Positions 56,598 through 64,000 of a stretch of DNA of 64,000 nucleotides are shown here, piece by piece. Numbering within the stretch: position 1 is the first letter of the stretch; every line of letters starts with the position of its first letter. Origin of the DNA: Pseudorhodobacter wandonensis (GTDB lineage: Bacteria; Pseudomonadota; Alphaproteobacteria; Rhodobacterales; Rhodobacteraceae). The notes beneath the pieces were generated by a model that was not told the origin of the DNA, did no database searches, and saw nothing but the letters and a program-made list of their open reading frames with translations. The position numbers were made by a program, and so were the translations under genes. Location of the stretch: the NCBI RefSeq assembly GCF_001202035.1, contig NZ_LGHT01000044.1, forward strand, positions 310,001-374,000. Reading direction: 5' to 3'.

Positions 56598-56675
56598 ATT
56601 GCGCAAAACAAACTGGATAGTTGCGCGGCTTTGCCTATATGTTCAACTCCCGCGCTGAATTAGAAAGTATCGGTT

Positions 56676-57422
56676 GTGTCAGACAGCAAACCCATCATCG
56701 AATTGCGCCATGTGGACAAAAGCTTTGGTCCGTTTCAGGCGTTGACCGATATCAATTTCAGCGTTCGGCCGGGGGAGAGGGTCGTCGTCTGCGGGCCGTC
56801 AGGTTCGGGCAAGTCAACGATGATTCGCTGTATCAACCAGTTGGAAACACATGATGCAGGGTCGATAACCGTCGATGGCATAGAGCTGGGCGATGATACT
56901 TCCGACATTCGCGCAGTGCGGCAAGAGGTGGGGATGGTGTTTCAGCAGTTCAACCTGTTCCCGCATCTGACCGTTTTGGAAAACCTGACCATTGGCCCAA
57001 TTCGCGTGCGCAAGATGGGTAAAGCTGCGGCCGAGGCCTTGGCGCGTAACTATTTGGAACGGGTGCATATTCCCGAACAGGCCGATAAGTACCCCAGCCA
57101 GCTGTCGGGTGGGCAGCAGCAGCGCGTGGCCATAGCGCGCTCTTTGTGTATGGAACCCCGGATCATGCTGTTTGACGAACCGACAAGCGCGCTGGACCCC
57201 GAGATGATCGGCGAGGTGCTGGAGGTGATGGTCGAGCTTGCCAACACAGGGATGACGATGGTTTGCGTGACCCATGAAATGGGCTTTGCCCGCCGCGTGG
57301 CAGATACGATGGTGTTTATGGAAGGGGGGCGGATTGTTGAGGTCGCCCCGCCAGAGGAATTTTTTACCAACCCGAAAAGCAACCGCGCACGCATGTTCCT
57401 TGACCAGATATTGGAACATTAG
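56676..57422 (+). CDS. Polar amino-acid ABC importer ATP-binding protein
   Basis: A 248-residue ABC ATPase of the GlnQ/AapP type. Walker A GPSGSGKST is at 40-48, the Q-loop at VFQQFNLFPHLT, the signature LSGGQQQRVAIARSL, Walker B IMLFDEPTSALDPE and the H-loop VCVTHEMGFARRVAD. These exact forms are typical of glutamate, glutamine and general amino-acid importers. It starts at GTG. The permease gene starts two bases after its stop. The gene leads the operon, whereas the binding-protein gene usually does. Confidence 0.93.
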   Translation: MSDSKPIIELRHVDKSFGPFQALTDINFSVRPGERVVVCGPSGSGKSTMIRCINQLETHDAGSITVDGIELGDDTSDIRAVRQEVGMVFQQFNLFPHLTVLENLTIGPIRVRKMGKAAAEALARNYLERVHIPEQADKYPSQLSGGQQQRVAIARSLCMEPRIMLFDEPTSALDPEMIGEVLEVMVELANTGMTMVCVTHEMGFARRVADTMVFMEGGRIVEVAPPEEFFTNPKSNRARMFLDQILEH

Positions 57423-57423
57423 C

Positions 57424-58236
57424 GTGGCGGGTGTCGCGCTGCGCAAGCGGGTGATGCGCGGGCTTTCGTCGCGGCCTGCGTCGATCGCTATTTACCTCTT
57501 TGTCATGTGGGGGCTGATCGAATTGGCGCTGACAGGTGCCGAGGCGATGGGGTATAACTGGCAGTGGTATCGTATTCCCAAATACTTTCTGACCAGTGAT
57601 GCTGACGGCATTACCTTGGGCGAAATTCCTTGGGGGCTGGCCGGGACGATAACGCTATCGACTCTGGCCTTTGGCCTTGCTCTGGCCATTGGGTTACTGG
57701 TGGCGTTGTTGCGGCTGTCGGATCTGATTGTCGGGCGGGCGGTGGCGCGCGGTTTTCTGGAAATCGTGCGAAACATGCCTCTGTTGGTGCTGCTTTATGT
57801 ATTCTACTACGTTTTTGGCCCGATTTTCGGGCTGGATCGCTATGCCGCCTCGGTATTGTGCCTAGCCGTTTTTCACGGGGCGTTGATTTCCGAGATTTTT
57901 CGTGGCGGCATAAACGCCGTAGCGCGTGGCCAGTGGGAGGCTGCAAAGTCGATCGGGATGACCACAGCGCAGATTTACCGCTATATCATTTTGCCGCAAT
58001 CGATCAAATTCATGCTGCCGCCGATGACGGGCGAGGTGGTAAACATGATTAAATCTTCGGCAATTGTCAGTGTAATCGCGGTGGTCGAGCTGACGACGGT
58101 GGGCCGAAATATCATTTCCGACACTTATCTGAGCTTTGAAATTTGGTTTACGATTGCGGCGGTCTATATGGCTGTCACATTGGTCATCTCTAGTTTGGCC
58201 AGTTACCTTGAACGGCGCTATACCGTGCGTGAATGA
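57424..58236 (+). CDS. Polar amino-acid ABC importer permease 1
   Basis: A 270-residue permease of the HisM/GltJ family. It starts at GTG 57424, which gives MAGVALRKRVMRG; the open frame further upstream runs inside the ATPase gene. A first helix is followed by a periplasmic stretch YNWQWYRIPKYFL, then the transport domain with five helices and the coupling loop EAAKSIGMTTAQIYRYIILPQ, quoted in part. The second permease of the operon has the related segment YKWQWDRIPNYIL, so the two arose by duplication. The substrate is likely an acidic or polar amino acid. Confidence 0.91.
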   Translation: MAGVALRKRVMRGLSSRPASIAIYLFVMWGLIELALTGAEAMGYNWQWYRIPKYFLTSDADGITLGEIPWGLAGTITLSTLAFGLALAIGLLVALLRLSDLIVGRAVARGFLEIVRNMPLLVLLYVFYYVFGPIFGLDRYAASVLCLAVFHGALISEIFRGGINAVARGQWEAAKSIGMTTAQIYRYIILPQSIKFMLPPMTGEVVNMIKSSAIVSVIAVVELTTVGRNIISDTYLSFEIWFTIAAVYMAVTLVISSLASYLERRYTVRE

Positions 58237-58260
58237 AGCCTACCAACAGGAGTTACCGCA

Positions 58261-59085
58261 ATGAAACTGACAAGACGTATGATGATGGGGTTGGCGCTGG
58301 CCACTGGGCTTGCATTGCCGGCCGCTGCGCAAGATGCCCGCGCGGACCTGTCAAAGGCCAGCGTGATTGAGAGCATCAAAGAGTCCGGCGTTATCAAGAT
58401 CGGGCTTTCGCTGTTCAACCCGTGGTCTATGCGCGACAAAAAGGGCGATCTGATCGGGTTTGAGCTGGACGTGGGCCGCAAGCTGGCTGCTGATATGGGG
58501 GTTGAAGTCGAATTCATCCCGACGGCTTGGGATGGTATTATTCCGGCGCTGGTCGCTGGCAAGTTCGACGTGATCATTTCGGGAATGTCGATCACGCCTG
58601 AACGGAACCTGACGGTGAATTTTTCCGACCCCTATGCCTATTCGGGCCTGACCATTCTGGCCAATACCGCGATGACCAAAGGCATGGCGCTGGAAGATTA
58701 CAACAAGCCCGAGATAACCTTTGCCGCGCGGCGTGGGGCAACCCCTGCAACCGTAATCGCGCAATTGTTCCCCGAGGCAAACCTGTTGCTGTTTGATGAG
58801 GATGGGGCCGCGACCCAAGAGGTGCTGAACGGCAATGCCCATGCAACGATGATGGCCGAGCCGAGCCCTTCGGATGAGGCACGCAAAAATCCTGAAACAG
58901 TCTCGGTGCCGTTTGACCAGACATTTTTGGCCACGGGTGAGGGCTTTGCCTATCGCAAGGGTGACCCGGATGCGACCAACTATTTCAATAACTGGATCGC
59001 GATCAACTGGAAGAACGGTTGGCTGAAAGAGCGTAACGATTATTGGTTCAAAGGCCGTGATTGGGCCGATCAGGTTGATCAATAA
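58261..59085 (+). CDS. Polar amino-acid ABC importer binding protein
   Basis: A periplasmic family-3 solute-binding protein of 274 residues with a signal peptide (1-23, ending AAA before QDARAD). It has the family features IKIGLSLFNPWSMRDKKGDL (part), GFELDVGRKLAADMGV and ISGMSITPERNLTVNFSDPY (part), the amino-acid-binding loop. The arginine in PERN is the usual ligand for the amino-acid carboxylate. The gene sits between the two permease genes and is followed by a strong hairpin that may raise its message above that of the last gene. GGAG precedes the ATG. Confidence 0.93.
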   Translation: MKLTRRMMMGLALATGLALPAAAQDARADLSKASVIESIKESGVIKIGLSLFNPWSMRDKKGDLIGFELDVGRKLAADMGVEVEFIPTAWDGIIPALVAGKFDVIISGMSITPERNLTVNFSDPYAYSGLTILANTAMTKGMALEDYNKPEITFAARRGATPATVIAQLFPEANLLLFDEDGAATQEVLNGNAHATMMAEPSPSDEARKNPETVSVPFDQTFLATGEGFAYRKGDPDATNYFNNWIAINWKNGWLKERNDYWFKGRDWADQVDQ

Positions 59086-59090
59086 GGGTT

Positions 59091-59114
59091 TGGCCCGGCG
59101 GAAGCGCCGGGCCA
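59091..59114 (+). other. Intercistronic hairpin after the binding-protein gene
   Basis: TGGCCCGGCG (59091-59100) pairs with CGCCGGGCCA (59105-59114) around GAAG. TTTC follows. Such hairpins after a binding-protein gene usually protect its mRNA or partly terminate transcription. Confidence 0.75.
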
Positions 59115-59127
59115 TTTCGGGGGGCCT

Positions 59128-60009
59128 ATGCGGCAAAAACGTTTCAAACTGCACTGGCTGGATTATGTAATCGCCGCCGTGGTTATCGCCTTTGCGGCGG
59201 TGATCTGGTTTCGTATTTCCGGTGCGCTGAATTACAAGTGGCAGTGGGACCGTATACCGAATTATATCCTGCGCTGGGATGCGGATGATGGGCGCTGGTA
59301 TGCCAACCTGTTGTTGCAAGGGCTGATCAACACGATCAGAATTGCGCTTTACTCCAGTGTCTTGGCGCTGGTTTTGGGGACCGTTCTGGGCATTGCCCGC
59401 ACGGCCAACAACCTTGCGATACGGATGTTGGCGCGGACCTATCTAGAAGTGCTGCGCAATATCCCGCCAGTGGTCGTAGTGTTTATCTTCTTTTTCTTTC
59501 TGTCCGAGCAGCTTATTTCTGCATTGAACATGGAGTCTTGGGCGCGCGGGATTGCGCGGCAAGATGATATTGCGGTCTGGGAATTCTTTTTTGGCGATAT
59601 GCGGCGCTTTCCGTCGCTGATTTCAGGCGTGATTGTGCTGGCGTTGTTTGAAAGCGCCTTTGTCGGCGAGATTGTGCGCGCAGGCATTCAATCGGTTGGG
59701 CGCGGTCAGCGCGAGGCCGCGCGATCAATTGGAATGACATGGGTCGATGAGATGCGGTTTATCGTGTTGCCGCAGGCGTTGCGCCGCGTTTTGCCGCCAA
59801 TGTCCAATCAGTTCATATCCTTGGTCAAGGACAGCTCGATCATCTCGCTGATCTCTGTGCAGGAATTGACCTATAAGACGGTCGAGCTTGTCGCCTCGAC
59901 CCGAATGATATTTGAGGCGTGGATTACCACGGCCTGCCTGTATTTCATTCTGTGTTTCGGGCTGTCACTGCTGTTTCGGCGGCTGGAAACCAGCGCGCCG
60001 AAACACTGA
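59128..60009 (+). CDS. Polar amino-acid ABC importer permease 2
   Basis: A 293-residue permease of the same family as the one at 57424. It has a basic N-terminus, a first helix, the periplasmic YKWQWDRIPNYIL segment, and the transport domain with five further helices; the coupling loop has EAARSIGMTWVDEMRFIVLPQAL in part. The FIFFFFLSEQLIS stretch is an unusually phenylalanine-rich helix. The gene is separated from the binding-protein gene by 42 bases containing the hairpin, with a GGGGGG tract before the ATG. It ends before a GC hairpin shared with fdsA. Confidence 0.91.
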   Translation: MRQKRFKLHWLDYVIAAVVIAFAAVIWFRISGALNYKWQWDRIPNYILRWDADDGRWYANLLLQGLINTIRIALYSSVLALVLGTVLGIARTANNLAIRMLARTYLEVLRNIPPVVVVFIFFFFLSEQLISALNMESWARGIARQDDIAVWEFFFGDMRRFPSLISGVIVLALFESAFVGEIVRAGIQSVGRGQREAARSIGMTWVDEMRFIVLPQALRRVLPPMSNQFISLVKDSSIISLISVQELTYKTVELVASTRMIFEAWITTACLYFILCFGLSLLFRRLETSAPKH

Positions 60010-60014
60010 GGAGA

Positions 60015-60032
60015 GTCGGGGTGAACCCCGAC
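60015..60032. terminator. Hairpin between the ABC operon and fdsA
   Basis: GTCGGGG (60015-60021) pairs with CCCCGAC (60026-60032) around TGAA. It lies six bases after the permease stop and 14 bases past the fdsA stop on the other strand. It is symmetrical and lacks a T run, as often seen at convergent ends in this group. Confidence 0.6.
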
Positions 60033-60045
60033 CTACGCCCCCAAT

Positions 60046-62802
60046 TCAAGCCATGACATCGGCTTTTTCGACTTTGACCGCCGAGAATTTGAACTCGGGG
60101 ATTTTGCCATATGGGTCCACAGCAGGGTTGGTCAGAATATTCGCCGCTGCCTCGACATAGGCAAAGGGCAAAAAGACCATATCTTCGGCCACAGCGCGGT
60201 CTGCACGGGCCATGATCGTGATACTGCCGCGGCGGGTGGACAGGCGAATATGCCCCCCCGGCTCTACCCCCAAGGCGCGCAGGGTTTTGGGGTTGAGCGA
60301 GCAGTTCGCCTCGGGCTCGACCGCGTCCAACACCTTTGAGCGGCGTGTCATCGAACCGGTGTGCCAGTGTTCCAACTGCCGACCTGTCGTCAAGATCATC
60401 GGATAATCGGTGTCTGGCACCTCGTCCGGGGAAATCACCGAGGCGGGGGTGAATTTGGCCCGCCCATTGGCGCGGGGGAAGCCATCGGTAAATACAATCG
60501 GTTGGCCCGGGTCTGTTGGTGACAGGCTGGGGTAGGTGACGCAGCTTTCAGCCTCTAGCCGGTCCCATGTGATATTGGACAGCGATTTCATGTTCAGCTT
60601 CATTTCAGCGAACACTTGGCTTGGATGGGTGTATGTCCAGCCGAGGCCGAGGCGTTTTGCCAGCTCGGTTGTGATTGCCCAATCTTCGCGTGCCTCGCCC
60701 GGTGGTTTTACTGCGGGGCGGCCCATTTGCACCTGACGGTTGGTATTGGTGACGGTGCCGGATTTTTCGTAAAACGCGGCGGCAGGCAGGATGACATCGG
60801 CGTAATTGGCGGTTTCGGTCAGGAAAATATCCTGTACGACAAGATGTTCAAGCTTTGCCAGCGCCTCGCGCGCGTGGGTGACATCGGGGTCGGACATCGC
60901 GGGGTTTTCACCCAGAATATACATGCTCTTGATCTGGCCTTCGTGGACCGCATCAAGGATTTCCGTCACGGTCAGCCCTTTTTCGGCGCTGAAATCATCT
61001 GATCCCCAAACCTCGGTAAAGGCATGGCGGATATTGTCGCTGGTGACGGTTTGGTAATCGGGCAGGAACATCGGGATCAGACCCGCATCAGACGCGCCTT
61101 GCACGTTGTTTTGGCCGCGCAGCGGGTGGAGACCTGCGCCGGGCCGGCCGACCTGACCTGTCATCAGTGCCAAAGAGATCAGGCAGCGGGAATTGTCGGT
61201 GCCATGGATATGCTGCGACACGCCCATGCCCCAGAAAATCATCGCGGCTTTGGCGGTGGCAAAGGTGCGGGCAACTTCGCGCAGAGTTTGCGCGGGGATG
61301 CCGCAGATGGCCTCCATCTTTTCGGGTGAGAAATCCGCGAGATGGGCTTTCTCGGCTTCCCAGTTCTCGGTGTAGGCCTCGATATATTGTTTGTCGTACA
61401 GCTTTTCTTCAACGATCACATGCATGATCGCGTTCAGCATCGACACGTCGGAACCGGGGCGGAATTGCAGCATGTGGCTGGCGAAACGCCGCAGGTCAAC
61501 GCCGCGTGGGTCCATGACAATCAGCTTGCCGCCGCGCTTGGTGAACTGTTTGAAAAAGGTTGCCGCAACAGGGTGGTTCTCAATCGGGTTGGCGCCGATC
61601 ACAATCGCCACGTCAGAGTTTTCGATTTGGTTAAAGGTGGCTGTAACGGCTGCCGAGCCGACGTTTTCCATCAGCGCCGCGACCGAAGACGCATGGCACA
61701 GGCGGGTGCAGTGATCGACGTTATTGTGGCGGAAGCCTTGGCGGATCAGCTTTTGAAACAGATAAGCCTCTTCATTCGAGCATTTGGCCGAGCCAAAACC
61801 CGCAATTGCGCGGCCACCATCGGAATCGCGCAAGCGCGCCATGCCACCGGCGGCAAAATCCAGCGCCTCATCCCAAGTTGCCTCGCGGAAATGGGTCAGC
61901 AGATTGCCGGGGTCGACGTTCAGGCCTTTTGGCATATTCGGCTTGCGGATCAAGGGTTTGGTTAGGCGATGCGGGTGGTGGATGTAGTCATATCCGAAAC
62001 GGCCTTTGACGCAAAGACGGCCTTCATTCGCAGGGCCGTTGATACCCTCGACGAACTTTACCTTGCCGTCTTTGACCTTCAGGCTGACCTGACAGCCGAC
62101 ACCGCAGAAGGGGCAGATGGATTTCACTTCCTTGTCAAAATCCTTGCTGTCGCCACGTTGCTGATCATCCAGCACGCTCGCGGGCATCAGTGCGCCAGTG
62201 GGGCAGGCCTGTACACATTCACCGCAGGCGACACAGGTGCTGGCGCCCATCGGGTCTGCCATGTCAAAGGTTGGATAGCTGTCTTGGCCGCGCCCCGACA
62301 TGCCGATCACGTCATTCACCTGCACCTCACGGCAGGCCCGCACGCACAGCCCGCAGGAAATGCAGGCATCCAGATTGACGCGCATTGCGACGTGGCTGTC
62401 ATCCAGCAGCGGGATGTGTTGTTTTTCCAGTTTCGGCAAACGGTTGGCGCTGGCGCCTGTCGCTGCGACCATATCGGCCATGTGCGATGAGGCGTCATGC
62501 GCAACTTCGGGCTGATCGGTGACCAGCATTTCCACAACCATCTTGCGGGCCGCAAGCGCACGCGCGCTTTGGGTATGCACAACCATACCGGCCACAGGTT
62601 CGCGAATGCAGGACGCAGCGAGGGTCCGCTCGCCCTCGACTTCAACAACGCAGGCGCGGCAGTTGCCATCGGGGCGGTAACCGGGTGCCGGTTTGTGGCA
62701 CAGATGCGGGAGAATCAGACCGCGGCCGTTGGCGACCTCCCAAATGGTCTGGCCGGTTTCGGCGGTCACTTCGCGGCCATCAAGGGTGAATGTAACCGAC
62801 AT
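60046..62802 (-). CDS. fdsA: NAD-linked formate dehydrogenase alpha subunit
   Basis: The catalytic molybdenum subunit of a soluble NAD+-dependent formate dehydrogenase, 918 residues. A [2Fe-2S] domain is at the N-terminus (C35, C48, C51, C65), then two [4Fe-4S] ferredoxin-type clusters (C147/150/153/157 and C190/193/196/200) and a further [4Fe-4S] (C230/233/237/264). The molybdenum ligand is Cys369 in HCTRLCHASS, with the following histidine conserved; it is a cysteine, not selenocysteine. The C-terminal domain binds bis-MGD. It follows fdsB on the minus strand, the two stop and start codons sharing one base (TAATG). The usual downstream genes fdsC and fdsD are missing here. Confidence 0.93.
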   Translation of the reverse strand: MSVTFTLDGREVTAETGQTIWEVANGRGLILPHLCHKPAPGYRPDGNCRACVVEVEGERTLAASCIREPVAGMVVHTQSARALAARKMVVEMLVTDQPEVAHDASSHMADMVAATGASANRLPKLEKQHIPLLDDSHVAMRVNLDACISCGLCVRACREVQVNDVIGMSGRGQDSYPTFDMADPMGASTCVACGECVQACPTGALMPASVLDDQQRGDSKDFDKEVKSICPFCGVGCQVSLKVKDGKVKFVEGINGPANEGRLCVKGRFGYDYIHHPHRLTKPLIRKPNMPKGLNVDPGNLLTHFREATWDEALDFAAGGMARLRDSDGGRAIAGFGSAKCSNEEAYLFQKLIRQGFRHNNVDHCTRLCHASSVAALMENVGSAAVTATFNQIENSDVAIVIGANPIENHPVAATFFKQFTKRGGKLIVMDPRGVDLRRFASHMLQFRPGSDVSMLNAIMHVIVEEKLYDKQYIEAYTENWEAEKAHLADFSPEKMEAICGIPAQTLREVARTFATAKAAMIFWGMGVSQHIHGTDNSRCLISLALMTGQVGRPGAGLHPLRGQNNVQGASDAGLIPMFLPDYQTVTSDNIRHAFTEVWGSDDFSAEKGLTVTEILDAVHEGQIKSMYILGENPAMSDPDVTHAREALAKLEHLVVQDIFLTETANYADVILPAAAFYEKSGTVTNTNRQVQMGRPAVKPPGEAREDWAITTELAKRLGLGWTYTHPSQVFAEMKLNMKSLSNITWDRLEAESCVTYPSLSPTDPGQPIVFTDGFPRANGRAKFTPASVISPDEVPDTDYPMILTTGRQLEHWHTGSMTRRSKVLDAVEPEANCSLNPKTLRALGVEPGGHIRLSTRRGSITIMARADRAVAEDMVFLPFAYVEAAANILTNPAVDPYGKIPEFKFSAVKVEKADVMA

Positions 62803-64000
62803 TAGATTTCCTCCGCAAAATGTTTCATCACCAGCTTGATCGGGTTGGGCGCAGCCTGGCCAAGCCCGCAGATCGAGGCGTCAACCATGACGGCAGACAG
62901 CTCGGTCAGCAGTGCTTGGTCCCAACGGTCGGCCTGCATCAGTTTCACCGCTTTTTCACAGCCGACGCGGCAGGGGGTGCATTGACCGCAGGATTCGCTT
63001 TCAAAGAATTTCAGCATGTTAAGGGCCGCATCACGGGCGCGGTCTTGGTCGCCCAAAACCACCACAGCGGCCGAGCCGATAAAGGTGCCATGCGGTTGCA
63101 ATGTATCAAAGTCCAGCGGCACATCATGCATCGAGGCGGGCAAAAGGCCCGATGAGGGCCCACCCGGTTGGAACGCCTTGAAAGTATGGCCCGCCGCCAT
63201 GCCGCCCGCCGCTTTGATGACATCGGTGATGGTCGAACCGGCAGGCAACAAATAAACCCCCGGCTTTGCCACACGTCCCGAAACGGAATACGATCGCAAT
63301 CCCGTGCGGCCGTTATGGGTGGTATGACTAAGGATTTCGGGGCCTTCGCGCACAATCCGCGCCACCCATTTCAGCGTTTCGACGTTATGCACAAGGGTCG
63401 GGCGGTCGAAAATGCCCACTTGTGCCACAAAGGGCGGGCGGTGACGCGGGATGCCGCGTTTGCCCTCGATGCTTTCGATCATCGCCGATTCTTCGCCGCA
63501 GATATAGGCACCGGCACCGCGGCGCAGGTCGATATAGCCGGGTTGGACGATGCCGGCTGCCTCGAGCGCGGCGATTTCATGCGCCAGAATGTGCAGCACA
63601 GCAGGGTATTCATCGCGCATGTAGATAAAGCATTTTTCGGCCTCGACGGCCCAAGCTGCGATCAACATACCTTCGAGAAACAGATGTGGCGTGCGCTCAA
63701 GGTAATGGCGGTCCTTGAACGTGCCGGGTTCACCTTCGTCACCATTCACGGCCAGATAGCGTGGGCCGGGGTTGGCGCGCACAAAGCCCCATTTCTTGCC
63801 CGACGGAAAGCCCGCACCGCCAAGCCCGCGCAGGCCCGAGGCCATGATAAGGTCTTGCACCGCCTCCCAATTGCCATTGGTGCGCAGTTGGGTCAGGTGT
63901 TTATAACCGCCAGCCGCCGTATAGGCCGAGAACGGTTCATACAGTGGAATTTTCGGAGAAAATTCCTGGTTTGCAATGGCGGCATCAATTTTGGCAACGG
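62802..64000 (-). CDS. fdsB: NAD-linked formate dehydrogenase beta subunit, partial
   Basis: The NuoF-like diaphorase subunit that passes electrons from FdsA to NAD+. The frame is open to the window edge, so the N-terminus is missing; the C-terminal 399 codons are present. The FMN and NADH motifs are GLRGLGGAGFPSGKKW, NGDEGEPGTFKDR and GAGAYICGEESAMIE, and a C-terminal [4Fe-4S] cluster site is ESCGQCTPCRVGC. A GTG at 63858-63860 gives a false internal start; coding sequence continues upstream as KIPLYEPFSAYTAAGGYKH. FdsG would be expected next, outside the window. Confidence 0.92.
   Translation of the reverse strand, partial: VAKIDAAIANQEFSPKIPLYEPFSAYTAAGGYKHLTQLRTNGNWEAVQDLIMASGLRGLGGAGFPSGKKWGFVRANPGPRYLAVNGDEGEPGTFKDRHYLERTPHLFLEGMLIAAWAVEAEKCFIYMRDEYPAVLHILAHEIAALEAAGIVQPGYIDLRRGAGAYICGEESAMIESIEGKRGIPRHRPPFVAQVGIFDRPTLVHNVETLKWVARIVREGPEILSHTTHNGRTGLRSYSVSGRVAKPGVYLLPAGSTITDVIKAAGGMAAGHTFKAFQPGGPSSGLLPASMHDVPLDFDTLQPHGTFIGSAAVVVLGDQDRARDAALNMLKFFESESCGQCTPCRVGCEKAVKLMQADRWDQALLTELSAVMVDASICGLGQAAPNPIKLVMKHFAEEI

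Noticed and set aside
61660-61720. Selenocysteine in formate dehydrogenase
   Set aside because: The molybdenum ligand position is an ordinary cysteine codon (Cys369); there is no in-frame stop in fdsA.

Overview
The window is chromosomal DNA from an alphaproteobacterium, most probably of the order Rhodobacterales (Rhodobacteraceae or Roseobacteraceae). The evidence is the gene order ubiB-ubiE-mutM-enoyl-CoA hydratase-rpsT-dnaA-dnaN-recF-gyrB, the alphaproteobacterial flagellar regulators FlaF and FlbT, a DUF2794 gene, a divergent efp/epmA pair and NAD-linked formate dehydrogenase genes. No species can be named. No transposase, integrase, phage module or CRISPR array was seen.

Layout. 1-6.8 kb: the 5' end of mutY, a DUF721 (DciA-like) gene, a DsbA-type oxidoreductase, a CaiB-type CoA-transferase and a ynjF-ynjB-ynjC-ynjD cluster (CDP-alcohol phosphatidyltransferase plus an ABC importer). 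6.8-12 kb: DUF2794, moaE-moaD-pgsA, a small four-helix membrane protein behind an FNR-type promoter, epmA/efp, an AHSA1-domain protein and pcaD. 12-24.8 kb: replication and housekeeping genes (gyrB, a VOC protein, recF, dnaN, dnaA, rpsT, enoyl-CoA hydratase, mutM, ubiE, ubiB, a phosphotransferase). 24.8-37.4 kb: a flagellar block (flgD, fliK, rod-binding protein, FlgN-like, fliC, flaF, flbT, DUF1217, fliI, flgB, flgC, fliE, fliQ, flgF, flgG, flgA, flgH, fliL). It contains no ring, switch or motor genes and no export-gate gene other than fliQ. It ends in a degenerate 0.6-kb stretch before dapD. 38-43.3 kb: dapD, a LOG-family protein, an orphan LacI regulator, mtaB, dapF and tRNA-Lys(UUU). 43.4-52 kb: phaC divergent from a complete nine-gene N-ATPase operon (atpDCQRBEFAG). 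52-64 kb: galM, an acyltransferase-like membrane protein, an Lrp regulator divergent from a cysteine-desulfurase-like enzyme, a Crp/Fnr regulator, a polar amino-acid ABC importer, and fdsA with a partial fdsB.

The most striking signal lies between phaC and atpD. A perfect FNR box (TTGAT-N4-ATCAA) sits exactly midway between two outward-facing -10 hexamers. Each predicted start site is 41.5 bases from the box centre, the geometry of class II FNR activation in both directions. This suggests that polyester storage and a predicted Na+-translocating ATPase are switched on together when oxygen is low. A second FNR-type promoter with nearly the same geometry precedes the uncharacterised membrane protein at 8660. 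All functional statements are inferences from sequence read by eye; no database search was run.
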